Origin: Hyposmocoma kahamanoa
Taxonomy: Eukaryota > Arthropoda > Insecta > Lepidoptera > Cosmopterigidae
Direction of reading: 5' to 3'
NCBI RefSeq assembly: GCF_003589595.1
Contig: NW_020656077.1
Coordinates: forward strand, 8,554,690 to 8,618,689
Length of the DNA: 64,000 nucleotides
The position numbers and the translations under genes were made by a program. The first letter of the stretch is position 1. Every line of letters starts with the position of its first letter. Under the pieces are notes generated by a model that ran no database searches, was not told the origin of the DNA, and saw nothing but the letters and a program-made list of their open reading frames with translations. Positions 43,550 to 54,479 of this stretch are shown here, piece after piece.

Positions 43550-44005
43550 TCACATTCTGTTGACTTTATATAAGTTCTTATGTGAATCAATCATTGGATA
43601 TGGATTGCTCAATCCATAAGCTAAGCTGCTCAGCTATGACAGAACGTTTAAAACTCACTTAGATAAAATGTGTGAACTGCAATTTAGATTCATGAAAACA
43701 ATAGTGCCTAAAAAATACACAGTCATTATTGAAACACTGCAAAGTTATGCCAATCCATGATAAAGACAAGTACATGTTTTAACACCGACATTCAAAAAAC
43801 ATACACCCATGATAAGCAAACCCGAGGAAAATCTAATCTTATGCTCATCAAGTGTAAAATTAAAAATGAGTACGGTAAACAATAGACTAGCTATTGTATT
43901 ACCAGCCTTATAAATGAATTACCAATTTCACTGAAAAGAGACCTTACGCGAGAAAACATAAAATATAAACCTGAACAACACTTCATTGAAAATATATAAC
44001 CAAAA
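43550..44005 (+). mobile_element. Old LINE C-terminal remnant
   Basis: With frame changes the plus strand reads LCESIIGYGLLNP, then MCELQFRFMKTIVPKKYT and ISKPEENLILC, then RLAIVLPALINELPISLKRD and HFIENI. This is the C-terminal domain typical of Jockey/CR1 LINE ORF2. Multiple stops. Confidence 0.6.
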
Positions 44006-44260
44006 AAAATTCTAATATGAAAATCTTTGAGTTAATTGTATCAATTTACCGTTGTCGTTATTCAGTAACAAAGTAGATCTAACTATTAATTAATAAATTA
44101 ACACGTTAGTGGAGTTAATGTATCGAATTTAATACATTTAGTCACTCCAATACATTGATTCAACCTGTAGGTATAAAGAAAACTAACACATGCCCAGGGA
44201 TTCGTTCTTTTGTTGAATCCAGTAGCTTCTTAGTTAAGTAGTTCATGCATATACACAAAC

Positions 44261-44575
44261 TAAACTGTTTTGTTAAAACAAATTTCTTATCTGTGAAAAT
44301 GTTATTATTGCTTCATAATAACATCGAATTCAATTATTATTACATTCAAATTTCGAAAATCTCTGGAAAACAAAACAATTTAATTTGACCTCAATTCAAA
44401 TATCAGTCGAGATGCAGTATTATTCGAAATTAAATGTCAATAGCAAACAATTTTGACAATTTCACACGTTACTTGATATCGAACGATATGGTGGTTGGGG
44501 CCGATTCTAGTTTATCTATGAATTAAAAATCAAAACTGCGGTTGTGTGACATGCGTGAGAAAAGTTTTTGTTGCC
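44261..44575 (+). repeat. Family D repeat, copy 2
   Basis: Diverged copy of 7936-8254. The palindrome there is degenerate here (aacatcgaattcaattatta). Confidence 0.7.
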
Positions 44576-45024
44576 GCCATTTCGCCAGTCGTAACATGCG
44601 ATTCCAGAACACATCACAGAGAGCCTATAATATGTGTGTAGATAAAGCAGTGTATGTAACTGTACATAATTAGGCTTAATACACTCGTGTGATGTTTTTG
44701 TAAGCCCACACTAGTACTTTAATGCCTTTCATTATGCAACAGTCATATAAACTAAAGAGTACCTTACCGTCGCAATTATGTCAGAAAATTGTAGCAGAAA
44801 AATAACTTACTATTTTATTTAAGAGTGGAGAAACGATAAGACGATGTGGTTTATGTTACATCGATTTAGTTCTAAAGCTAATTTGTAATCTGTTTGTATA
44901 ATAAGAAACAATTAATTAATAAATATCATTATTATTATTTTAACAGTATAGACAGGCTAGGGCAGGGATAGTTAGTGAAAAACTGTTGTCAACATACAAG
45001 TGTGTACATTCACAAACCATATTC

Positions 45025-45402
45025 CTTAGAATAATAACGCATAGAAACCTAGCCCGCACACGCTAAGTGAGGCAAATTGAAGCGCTCCCAAAGGGCCTAC
45101 ACGAGCGGGCGGGCCGTTAGTGCTCAAGGTCAACTTGCACCGCGAACAGCTCCAGGATTTTAGCTAAAAATGACGAAATGTGCGGTAAATGAGTGTAAAA
45201 ATACTTCAGACAAACACAAAATAGATACTAACATTACATTCCACAAGGAAGTAACGCGTTTCAACTTGTATTTTTACATAAATATTCACTAAAACCGAAA
45301 ACTAACCTACTACTAAAACTAGCCTACATGAATTTGATTTTTGCCTCACTTGTGATAGTTCGTTTGATATGAAACTATCATTCTATGCGTTATTATTCTA
45401 AG
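45025..45402 (+). mobile_element. Family B MITE, copy 4, with intact THAP start
   Basis: Complete 378-bp copy. Flanking 8-bp repeats ccatattc / ccataatc (one mismatch). Both 22-bp termini and the subterminal gaggcaaa / tttgcctc motifs are present. ATG at 45170 opens a 40-codon frame. Confidence 0.95.
45170..45292 (+). pseudogene. THAP-domain first-exon remnant of a P-type transposase
   Basis: 40 codons then a stop. Starts MTKCAVNECKNTSDKHKI and continues to ITFHKEVTRFNL. A Cys-x4-Cys pair and the following Ile-Thr-Phe-His are the hallmarks of the first half of a C2CH THAP zinc finger, the DNA-binding domain of P-element transposases. The second half (AVPTF box and final Cys-His) is missing. 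Likely the first exon or N-terminus of a lost autonomous transposase that remains because it lies in the terminal region needed for mobility. An intact version is also readable in copy 1 (minus strand near 6690-6755). Confidence 0.75.
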
Positions 45403-45633
45403 CCATAATCCTAATTTACATAATTTTTAATTACACACTTTTGATTGTCAATTATTTTCCTCGCTACGTTTTACTTATTCAATTTGGCTTTTTTGGTTTT
45501 ATGCATTTTTTTTTCGGGCACTGATTGAGGAGAACGCATTTACCGGTGGCGGTGTCCCGGACCGTGGGGGAGTCGCAGCAGCAAGCTGAGTAGTCAAAAA
45601 TCATCCCGCGTTTATCCACTTCCGGCTTCGGAA

Positions 45634-45972
45634 AGATGGTTTCTCCGTACCACCAGTTTGGGATCCAGTATTTCCTCTGATGAAATATCCCAAACAGACA
45701 TAAGACTAATTAATATGTTGTAATTTAGTCTAATTTCCATTATTAATTAATAATAATTTTAACTTAATAAAAATTAATATTATTAAAATAAAATAATTGG
45801 TAAAACATAATGTAGCGTAAATTGGAATGTTTCTTTGTAAAATTAAAAATAAGGTATTTAATTCATAACTTTTGTAACTATAGTGAAAAAATAGGGTAGT
45901 TTTCAAACCGAAACATTGATTTGTTTGAAAAAACAAGTATACACGATTTAAATCCGGAAAAATAGTTTCATT
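45634..45972 (+). mobile_element. Penelope-like element 3' end
   Basis: Starts within the last codons of the endonuclease (DGFSVPPVWDPVFPLMKYPK) and continues through the 3' UTR to 'atccggaaaaatagtttca'. The hammerhead-like segment is deleted. 5'-truncated and older than the 26591 copy. Confidence 0.85.
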
Positions 45973-46037
45973 TATAAAGAATAGTATATTTTTTATCTAT
46001 CTAGAGCCAATATATATATATAAATCCTTAATTTTTT

Positions 46038-46282
46038 ATAAGAACTCCTTGTGAAAAGTTCGTTCAGGGAAGTACTGCCACCTCACCTATTTCTGCCGCC
46101 AAGCAGTAACGTCTGCATTACTGTACTCCAGTTTTGAAGGGTAAGAATGCTGGAGAAATTACAGGCACATAGGACTTGTCAACTTATATCTCCGGGTGAA
46201 GGGCGGGACATTGCCCCTCAGATATTTGCGATTTAACGCTCTGAGTGGCACTACAACTGTTAGGGATAGGCGTGTCGTACTA
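46038..46282 (+). repeat. R330 repeat
   Basis: 'gaactccttgtgaaaagttc' through 'gttagggataggcgtgtcgt'; the tail is lost. Confidence 0.8.
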
Positions 46283-46289
46283 TAAAAAA

Positions 46290-46690
46290 TGTGTAATACC
46301 TTCTCGCTTACTTAAACATATATTTATTTTACTTATATACATTAAAGATTTCTAATTTTGTACATTAAACGTTGATATTTTATTATATTTCGAAATTTTT
46401 TTTAATCACTAGCAGCGATATGTTATTATAGTTCCTCGTATATTTATCCTCAAAGGTATCTATCTATATGTCTGGAATGAGATGTCTTTGGTGTAAATCT
46501 TCAATTCAAGAAACATAAACATATTTTGCAATAAGAAAACATCATGGCCAGATTTAACTTGAACCTCGGTGTTGAAATGAAGACAAACGTCGATGTCGTG
46601 TTTATTTATGTTAAGGCAAGATGTTTGAATGTGAGCCTAGATTTTTACGAGCTTATTAATATTGAGAGCCTACGAGCACAGTATTTTACA
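46290..46690. other. AT-rich intergenic stretch
   Basis: Nothing recognised. Confidence 0.5.
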
Positions 46691-46694
46691 CGCG

Positions 46695-47000
46695 CGGACT
46701 ACATGCGTTTACGGCGCCGTTAACGCGCGTCGTCTGAGTGTATACGCGCAGGAGACGCGCTGCAGTGAATCAATTCAAAGGCGCGCAAACATCGCGTTGC
46801 AAGCAAAAAACTTATATACTCCACTGGAGTTACACACTTAGAATTTAATGTAGTTGCTTCATTTAAAAAACTAACTGAAATTATCAAATAAAACTAACAT
46901 TAAAACAATCTCCTATCAAAATGCGCGACACTTACGCGCGACTACAGCGCGTCTGTGGCGCGTGTACACGCTTTTACGACACGGTTCTGACACATATCCG
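46695..47000. mobile_element. CpG-rich foldback element
   Basis: Inverted arms at 46738-46766 and 46941-46969 (outer gtgta.acgcgc, inner agacgcgctg.agt; five mismatches in 29 bp), set in CpG-rich flanks within AT-rich DNA. Ends and target duplication are not identified. Confidence 0.55.
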
Positions 47001-47409
47001 ACACTACTTAGATGTTCACTGACGGGGCAGCGCGGGAGACTGGGCAATTTTCAAGTTTTGGGATAAATACGAATTTAATAACTACATATACAGCTTCGGT
47101 TGAAAACCAAAATTTAGCAGGTTCTCTGGAGTATTAAAGAGAAATATCTCCGTATAAAAACTATATGCAAAAGTACATCTTTTATATTTAAAAAATTCGT
47201 TTTAGACTTTTTTTTAGCCTGTTTTCGGGATTTTATGTGATCGGGTAAAATACATCCTATCATGTATGAAATAAGAGCATTCTTCATCATCATCATAACC
47301 CTTTGGATATTGTCTAAATATAATATAATAGAAAATATACGATACACCTATGTGTATAGTATATTTTCGGTAAGGTCGTTATATAATGAGCAAATACCTA
47401 AACCATTTG

Positions 47410-47690
47410 ATCTAGCTTCTTCTTCTTCTTATCGTATCGATGACATACATTACACTATTGTGGCCCAGAAGTCAGCCACGCCAACCGCGTCACTAGTAGC
47501 TGCCATTAAATCTCAAGCATGCAGGTGTTACAGCACGCAGAGCACGATATGAGGTAGGCCATCATTTGAGTCGCGCCGCACAGGCAGTCCAGGTTAGAAC
47601 CATACGAAAATCCCCACCTGAACAAATTGTCCTTGCTTCGACCAACCTGTGTTCGAAGTTCTATTCAGGGACACCCAGATAGGCCATGGC
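47410..47690 (+). repeat. Probable dispersed repeat fused to R330
   Basis: A GC-richer 280-bp segment (catgcaggtgttacagcacg, tgaggtaggccatcatttga, cgcgccgcacaggcagtcc) running directly into an R330 copy at about 47695. It looks like lepidopteran interspersed repeat sequence, but no second copy is in this window. Confidence 0.35.
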
Positions 47691-47694
47691 AATA

Positions 47695-47880
47695 TTGTGT
47701 TGTGGTGAAATTGCGGGCACATGTGACTTGTCAACTTATGTCTCAGGGTGACGGGCGCAGTGGTAGTGCCCCTCAGATCTTTTCGATTTAAAGCTCTGAG
47801 TGGCACTGTAACTGTTATGGACAGGCGTGTAGCTTAACATCAGGCGCACGTCCCGTCCTTGATAGCATAAAAAAAAACAA
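47695..47880 (+). repeat. R330 repeat, 3' half with A-tail
   Basis: 'gtggtgaaattgcgggcaca' through 'gtgtagcttaacatcaggcg' and a terminal 'gatagcataaaaaaaaac'. Confidence 0.8.
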
Positions 47881-48154
47881 AATACGATTTTAAATACTGA
47901 GTAATTTGTAATATACTAACAACGTCGTAGAACTATATTACTAACATCATAACAACAATTTTTGGTCAATAACTTTTTACGAAACACAATAAATATATCA
48001 AAAATAAACTTTTAAGATTTTGTTGTAATATCTGTCACTTTTTAAATCTTTATTTACTATTATACGAGCCCTTCCCCGCTCTAGCGTTTTGCATCGGACT
48101 GGTACATACGTCATCATATAAATCATATAAAACTTGTTATTTATAATGCTAGTC

Positions 48155-48967
48155 CATCGAGTTCATAACCAGAAATAGAGACGACATAAGAACCATCCAT
48201 CTCTCACAACTCATCAGGTATATGGGCCTTATATTACTTTTAAATGTCAACTCTCGTTTGCGCTGAAATCACAAATTACAAAACTTTAATAGTACAGCGC
48301 CAACCACTGACCTGTGTGGTAAGTCTCCGTATATTCCAAAAATATTCTGTATTTATTGTAATAAAAATAATATCTCTAACAACGGGGGCTGTTCCATTCG
48401 GTAGTGTGAGGAAAACAGCAAAACATCTAATTACAAAACAAACGGAATCACATTTTATCGGTAATTAAATATGTAATTTTGCAATTTTCGTCAATTACAG
48501 CAAAACTCAAGTTAAACTGGTCGACTAGAAGTGAAACAATGGACAACAACCGTCAATTGTTTCGAATTCGGGCTGGCTAATCGGAGCGCCGTTGTCAAAA
48601 TAATGATTTGGCCATTGACTTACAATTATATGGACGTCGGGTCCGCGTTAAAAAGTGTCCGAACTTATAGGGCGTTAAAATCATATACACAGCATCATTC
48701 ACGCTTTAGTCTTCGTTTGTTCGACTGACAGCGAAGCAAGCAAAATTAGACAGTACTGCGATGACATTACAATTTAAATTCAACGTTTTAGCTTTTTCAT
48801 ATTCCTTTACATGTTACTACGTTTATATAGATTGACTTGGGACATTTTTTTCGTGGTTTTTGTATTAGACCCGTCGTCCATTTATTTGTAAGTCAATGGA
48901 TTTGGCATAATAGTTTTCAAACAAATGAAATAACATTTCGTCTCTATTTCTGGTTACATACACGATG
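48155..48967 (-). mobile_element. Family E DNA element, copy 2, containing family A
   Basis: Inverted relative to copy 1 at 31529. The left terminus catcgagttcataaccagaa is matched at the right by 'tttctggttacatacacgat'. The interior includes 'aattcgggctggctaatcgg' (complement of the copy 1 block at 31620-31640). Without the nested MITE it is about 519 bp. Confidence 0.8.
48613..48898 (+). mobile_element. Family A MITE, copy 6, nested in family E
   Basis: 286 bp, both ends intact, exact 8-bp duplication gatttggc (48605-48612 and 48899-48906). Confidence 0.97.
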
Positions 48968-49370
48968 TGCTAGTCCTACGAAGTTTATATTTAACAAATA
49001 ATCTTCTATATACGAAATTTCCAAAGGAACAACTTACACTGTCCTTCAATGTAGATGCACCCTCGCCCGCTCGCAAGGCTGACTGCAGCAAAGCCAGTAA
49101 TGGCGGATATAAACCAAACTACTAGGTTCATACTAAACTGTATTATTTTGACAACAACTTGTTCCTATGTATCAATTTTAACAACTAAACGTGGTATGTT
49201 CAAGGTTGCCTTTATATTTCGCAACATCTGTTGTGCACAATGTCAAATAATTAATAAGTGATTTTTTTATTCGCTTACACATTAGTTATCTGTGTTGTTG
49301 CCTACAAAAGAATGAAACAGACGCTACGTACTTCTATCGACATGTGTTTAAAAATACTATTTACTATGGG

Positions 49371-49680
49371 AAATTAGACAATGTTTTCGGACCTAAAATC
49401 TGTAGAATTGTTTTTTCGAAAAAACCAATAAGTCGAGAAAATATCAACGGTGTTTTGTAAAAAGGGCAAAAGAGCCATCTCGAATTTTTTTTACACGTCC
49501 TGTTTTAAAATTATATTTTGGTTTTATTAAGTTTAAATTTTAAAACAGGACGTATTAATTTTGAAACAAACTTGAAAAATTTTTCGAAATGGCGCATTCG
49601 CCCTTTCTACAAAATACGGAAGATATTATGATCACTAAAGTTTCTGAAAATAAGGTCTAAATTTAAAAAAAAAGGAGAGT
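49371..49680. mobile_element. Long foldback element
   Basis: A perfect 17-bp inverted repeat (49496-49512 and 49536-49552; cgtcctgttttaaaatt) is the centre of a longer imperfect one: 'tttgtaaaaagggcaaaaga' at 49453 pairs with the reverse of 'cgccctttctacaaaa' at 49599, and 'aaattagacaatgttttcgg' near 49371 pairs with the reverse of sequence near 49640-49665. Total span about 300 bp, nearly all foldback. No coding capacity. Confidence 0.7.
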
Positions 49681-49737
49681 TTCAGAGTGCGATTTTTACA
49701 AAACGAAATTGATACTAGCCCAGGCATAGCGGCCACC

Positions 49738-50163
49738 ATCAAGGAATAACAGGTTATTCAAATCGCGTACTTATATTTGTTTTTTCAAACAAACCAAATG
49801 TTTCGGGCCCTTTAACGTACAGACACTAAAAGCCCCACACTAGGAAAACCCTGTATAGCGGGTGCGATAGAAACACATTGAGAACCAGAAATTACACCCA
49901 AACTCACGAAAGAAATAAATATGGGCCATACAAATATTTCTCCTGGCCCGGGAATTCAACCCGGAAGCTATACGTGGCAGTCCAGCACGGGAACCGTTCG
50001 ACCACGGAGGCAGTTACTGGTCCCTTGGTCACGGTTGAGTGCGACGGCAAAGTCAGCAACTAGTTACGTCTAGTAAAGCAAACCACCTAATTTTTTACTA
50101 TTATATTTTTAATTTTAAGGGCCGTTTTTGGAAAAATCAAATAAACGCGATTTAAAGAACCTG
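49738..50163. mobile_element. Penelope-like terminal pair, interrupted by a SINE
   Basis: Left: aacaggttattcaaatcgcg then 'tttttcaaacaaaccaaatg' and 'tcgggccctttaa'. After the SINE: 'ggtcccttggtcacggttga'. Right: 'aaataaacgcgatttaaaga' and 'acctgttat', complementary to the left edge. So the whole is an inverted-ended Penelope-like copy without an ORF. Confidence 0.75.
49822..50013 (-). mobile_element. SINE-1 nested in a Penelope-like copy
   Basis: Body and head in reverse ('actaggaaaaccctgtatag' ... 'cgaccacggaggcagtt'), inserted inside the hammerhead-like segment of the Penelope terminus, splitting ctttaa from ggtccc. Confidence 0.88.
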
Positions 50164-50487
50164 TTATATACTAGTTATTATTCTTTGATGGCGGTGGCTT
50201 AAAACGACACCGCCTCTAAACGAAATTCTCGCTTTTCAAATTTAGACTTAAGCAATTGCAGAAACTTTACTCAATATTCTCTCAAAAGTTGACTTTAGTG
50301 GCGGTTCCGATTGCAGAGTGTAAAATAATATAATTATGACGATCGTCGCTCTATGACAGTTTTTCGGAAAGAAAATTTCGTATCGAAAATTGAAACATTA
50401 AAATATCGTTGCGGACTGTAACACTTGCCTACATGAATAGCCAAAAAAAGAAAAAAAATGGTTCTGTTCACACGAATGTATTCAAGA

Positions 50488-50772
50488 CATTGACTTACAA
50501 ATAAATGGACGACGGGTCTAATACACAAACCAGGAAAAAATGTCCCAAGTCAACCTATTTGAACATAGTGACATGTAAAGGAATATGAAAAAGCTAAAAC
50601 GTTCAATTTAAATTGTAATGTCATCACAGTACTGTCTAATTTTGCTTGCTTCGCTGTCAGTCGAACAAACGAAGACTAAAGCGTGAATGACGCTCTGTAT
50701 ACGATTTTAACGCCCTATAAGTTCGGACACTTTTTAGCGCGGACCCGACGTCCATATAATTGTAAGTCAATG
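50488..50772 (-). mobile_element. Family A MITE, copy 7
   Basis: 285 bp in the opposite orientation, both ends intact, exact 8-bp duplication attcaaga (50480-50487 and 50773-50780). Confidence 0.97.
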
Positions 50773-51039
50773 ATTCAAGAGCATCAAAATGAATATTGAA
50801 ACTTGTATTCGTATTTATAATTTTATATATTCTACTACAAAAGATCTTTAAAATGGATTTGGATTTAATCGGTATTGACTATATACTCGGAATTGATGTA
50901 TTCTCGGAATTGAAAATTACCTGTAATTGGAACTTTAAGCCCTGACTTTAACCCACTCTGGATATGATGATCCATCGATTACGCGGCTTAATGCCTATAA
51001 AATAAATAATGAAGTCAAGACTTGGCTGCATGATTTTAA

Positions 51040-51452
51040 GAGGGAGCAGAGGAAAAATTCCTAATCTTCGATTTGATTTTAGAGGGACACTTTAAAGTTA
51101 AAAATAAAATATTGTACGAGTAACTACACGATATATTCAAGCATAGACATTAATCAGAAACATAAAACAATAAAGTTTCCTCGATAGATAAAAATCACGA
51201 AATGACCTCTAATTTTAACATTTTTTCGATTCATCCTCAGGTTACTAGGACAAAAATTAGATAATTAATTATATTTATGCGTGATCGACAACTGTCACTA
51301 CGGATTTTTTTTTAATCCCTTTAGTTTTAGAGTTATTCCGCTAAAACGAATTTGGTACTTTTAATGCGCAAAATTCACGGGAACTTAAGGCATATATTTG
51401 TTTCACAAATTTGGGCGGAGCCAACGACAAAACTTTTTTGGCATGCTCCCTC
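51040..51452 (+). mobile_element. Family G DNA element, best copy
   Basis: Ends gagggagca ... tgctccctc form a 9-bp perfect inverted repeat, flanked by ttaa on both sides (51036-51039 and 51453-51456). The interior matches 2995-3443 apart from small deletions. Confidence 0.8.
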
Positions 51453-51459
51453 TTAAATC

Positions 51460-52000
51460 TTGAAAAAGACGATAAAAAAATCGCCAGCAACAGTTGATGT
51501 TTATTTACAACCTTTTAAATGTTTTTCTAAAGTCACTTTGAAGATCGTTTCAAAGAAATAGATACGTCAAAGATGAATAGACTTTTCTTAGATATATTTC
51601 TTCTTTTTATAAATTGTGTAAAAAAAGCACTTACCCAGCTTTTATCCGGGACTCTTACAATTCTTAGGATGTTGGGGACCGGAGACCCTTTGATGGAATC
51701 CAGATCCTGGTCTCTATTATTACCAATTTACCCCACCTGCCTACTTTTAGAAAACTGATCATGTTTGCTTTGTCATCGCCCGTTGAGATTAATGCGCAAT
51801 CAGATTTTCTGCGTTACATAAACTCGCGAGGGATGAAGTTGAGCAGCTTACAAAATTTGACAAATTCCTTTGAAAATTTCCATTTTTCTTTTTTATATTA
51901 CATTTTGCCTAAAAAATAAATTTCTTCGATGTATTAGGTGATAATATGTTCTTTACAACACAATAATTTTATTTTAAATCATATTTATCTCGAAATCGTG
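51460..52000. other. Intergenic, no gene recognised
   Basis: Short open frames only, including a 61-codon one with no identifiable domain. Confidence 0.45.
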
Positions 52001-52002
52001 AA

Positions 52003-52210
52003 ATAGCTCGTCCAGGGAAGTACTGCGACCTTATTTATTTCTGCCGCCAAGAATTATTGCGTTCCGGTTTAGAAGGGTGAAATTACAGGCATATGAGACT
52101 TATCAACTTATGTCTCAGGGTGACAGGCGCAGTGGCAGTGTTCCTCAGATCTTTGCGATTTAAAGCTCACCACCAGGCGCAGGATTTGTTCGTCCCGTCA
52201 CATGGTATGA
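52003..52210 (+). repeat. R330 repeat
   Basis: 'agctcgtccagggaagtact' through 'gacaggcgcagtggcagtg' and 'ttcgtcccgtcacatggtat'. Confidence 0.75.
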
Positions 52211-52384
52211 TAACAATGAAACCATTTTTGCAAAGTTAATTATAATAAATACATCTTTTATGTTATTTCTTAACCTAAAACGTGTAACGGTAATGAGTTT
52301 ACCCCACCCGGCTTTAGAGGGAGAACTTGTACAGACGGCAGCACACCAAGCTACACATTGACGGATCTTGTTCCGTTAACCGGA

Positions 52385-52485
52385 ATGCAGTAATGCTAAC
52401 ATTACTGCTTGGCGACAGAAATAGGTAAAGGGCTGTACTTCCCTGGACGAACTCTTTCTCAAGGTAGAGATCTACTGCTGTTCAA
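52385..52485 (-). repeat. R330 repeat, 5' fragment
   Basis: 'gcagtaatgctaacattact' hairpin, 'gacagaaataggtaaagggc' and 'cttccctggacgaactcttt'. Confidence 0.75.
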
Positions 52486-52854
52486 TTACGTTTACGAAAT
52501 TACGTGTTTTTCTCGTGAGCCAGATCACAACCATTTGCATACGAATCTCTTTTAGTTTTTGTTCAGAAGAGCTATATCATTATTTTATATTATTACCTTT
52601 TTATCATCGTTGAATAAATGAACGCGAATTGAGGTTAGATACTTAAGCTTTATTTTGATTTGTGTCTTATATGTATCTGAGTATTTTTAAATTGTATTTC
52701 TATGGTCACGTTGCTAAAGTAGTTTCCAGTATAAACTTATTAGTGAATATGAAAGAATCTATCATGTCCGCGTTAGTTAAAACAAGCATTGGTCATAAAA
52801 AAATTTTAGTTAGGATCCTCTTCACCTTATAATGATATATTGATGCAATTTGAT

Positions 52855-52992
52855 CGCAAAGATCTTATGGGTACCACCACTGCCACCGTCACCCTGACTG
52901 CCTGTAATTTCACCAGCACCCTTATCCTTCAAAATCGGAAATTATCACATTACTGTTTGCGGCAGTCATAAGTAGCAGCAGTAGAGCTTACC
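52855..52992 (-). repeat. R330 repeat, middle fragment
   Basis: 'tgtaatttcaccagcaccct' and 'atcacattactgtttgcggc' place it in the middle of the repeat, reverse-oriented. Confidence 0.65.
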
Positions 52993-53021
52993 ATCACGCG
53001 CATAACATGTTCATCCGCATA

Positions 53022-53240
53022 ACTGCCTCCGAGGCCGAACGGTTACCATGCCGGACTGCCACGCAGAGGTTCCATGTTCAATTCCCGGCCCGGGAGAAAT
53101 AATTGTATGGCCTACAATTATTTCTCTCGTGAGTTTGGGTGTAATAAATTTGTGGTTGTCTATGTGTATGTCCATGGCACCTGCGACACAGGGCTTAACC
53201 TAGTGCGGGGGCTATGTTGAGTGTGTGCGTTATTTATTTA
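53022..53240 (+). mobile_element. SINE-1, near complete
   Basis: 'aactgcctccgaggccgaac', box B tgttcaattcccggcccg, full body, ends gtgtgtgcgttatttattta. Confidence 0.92.
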
Positions 53241-53271
53241 TAAAAAAAAGTGACATGACTTAACCTTACCT

Positions 53272-53745
53272 TTTTTTTTTTGACTGGAGGAAATCTTTAT
53301 GGATACCCCTAAGCTCAGGGAGACTCAGGGGTTATGTGGGGACTCTCCCTCCACACTGGAAGGCCTACCCCACTAAAACCCCCCCGGGTTTCCCTTTCGC
53401 CGGTTCAGTCGGCGCCGTGGGATCAGTGAACATTCACCACGACGCCGCCCGGCCGCCCTAGCTTGCGCCAGGGCTCCCGCGCCAACGGAGGGACGAGTCG
53501 GTTGTCCTCCGACCCGCCCCCCAGACGAGTGAGGCCGTGCAATGCAGGCTCCGGAGTCCCTGTCCAGAGCCCGCTGGTCTCACTAGGGGATCAGGCGAGC
53601 AGCGAACTGCCTTCGCCTTCTCCCCGTACGTCTGCGGCGGAGCGGGTGCGCGTCCGCCGCGTCCTCGCGCACCCGCTCCGCGGCCTCCTTTTGCGACATA
53701 ACCTCTGTGCAAAAGGAGGCCACCGCCTCCCCTGTCCTGTGAACC
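53272..53745 (-). mobile_element. GC-rich retroposon 3' segment with poly(A)
   Basis: Far GC-richer than its surroundings. On the minus strand it ends 'atccataaagatttcctcca' followed by gtc and an A-run (plus-strand T-run 53272-53281), the mark of a target-primed retroposon. A cysteine- and glycine-rich open stretch lies at 53458-53712 but has no RT or endonuclease motif. Probably the 3' end of a GC-rich non-LTR element; the family is not identified. Confidence 0.5.
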
Positions 53746-54269
53746 TAACTGTCGTTAATTACGGACACCTATTGTCCATTTATCTTTTTATTATGAGGAA
53801 AACTAATAATACGTTCACATCTGGAGTTGTTTTTGCGATGTGTCGCTTTTGAACTTTAGTAATTGATTTTAAAGTTAGCTGAGTGGGCGGCCATATATAA
53901 TGGAACTGTCGCATCGATGAACTCTGCCTGTGGCTCAGCATCGAGGATAATGCCAAAGTGCCGTTAACCCGGTGACAACCGGTATTGACAGTCCAAACAA
54001 GTTGCAAGCATTGTGGGCAACGGCATTATACTGTAGCTGTTAAAGATCACATTTGTGCTTTACTTTTGATATAAAAATGGACTTTAATCTTTTAAAAAAA
54101 TAATATATTTGTCACAAATATATGTCATTTACATTATATAATAAAAAATATGTCATAGTCTCATGTCACAGCATCACTCATGTCACACTACTTCGAATTC
54201 AACAAATGCAACAATGATTGGTCCTGCACTGCCCGCTTTATGGCTAAGTTTACGTGATAATATAAATAA

Positions 54270-54478
54270 ATAAATAACGCACACACTCAACATAGCCCCG
54301 CACTAGGGAAACCCTCGCGGGTGCCATGGACACACACATAGACAACCACAAATCACTCCCAAACTCACGAGAGAAATAATTTTAGGCCATACAACTATTT
54401 CTCCCGGCCCGGGAATCGAACATGGAACCTCTGCGTGGCAGTCCGGCATGGTAACCGTTCAGCCACGGAGGCAGTTAA
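54270..54478 (-). mobile_element. SINE-1, near complete
   Basis: Body and head in reverse from 'aacgcacacactcaacatag' to 'gccacggaggcagtt', box B (complement of cccgggaatcgaac) intact. Confidence 0.92.
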
Positions 54479-54479
54479 T

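Noticed and set aside
53463..53852. 129-codon plus-strand open frame
   Set aside because: Antisense to a GC-rich retroposon segment. GC-rich DNA opens frames by chance on both strands.
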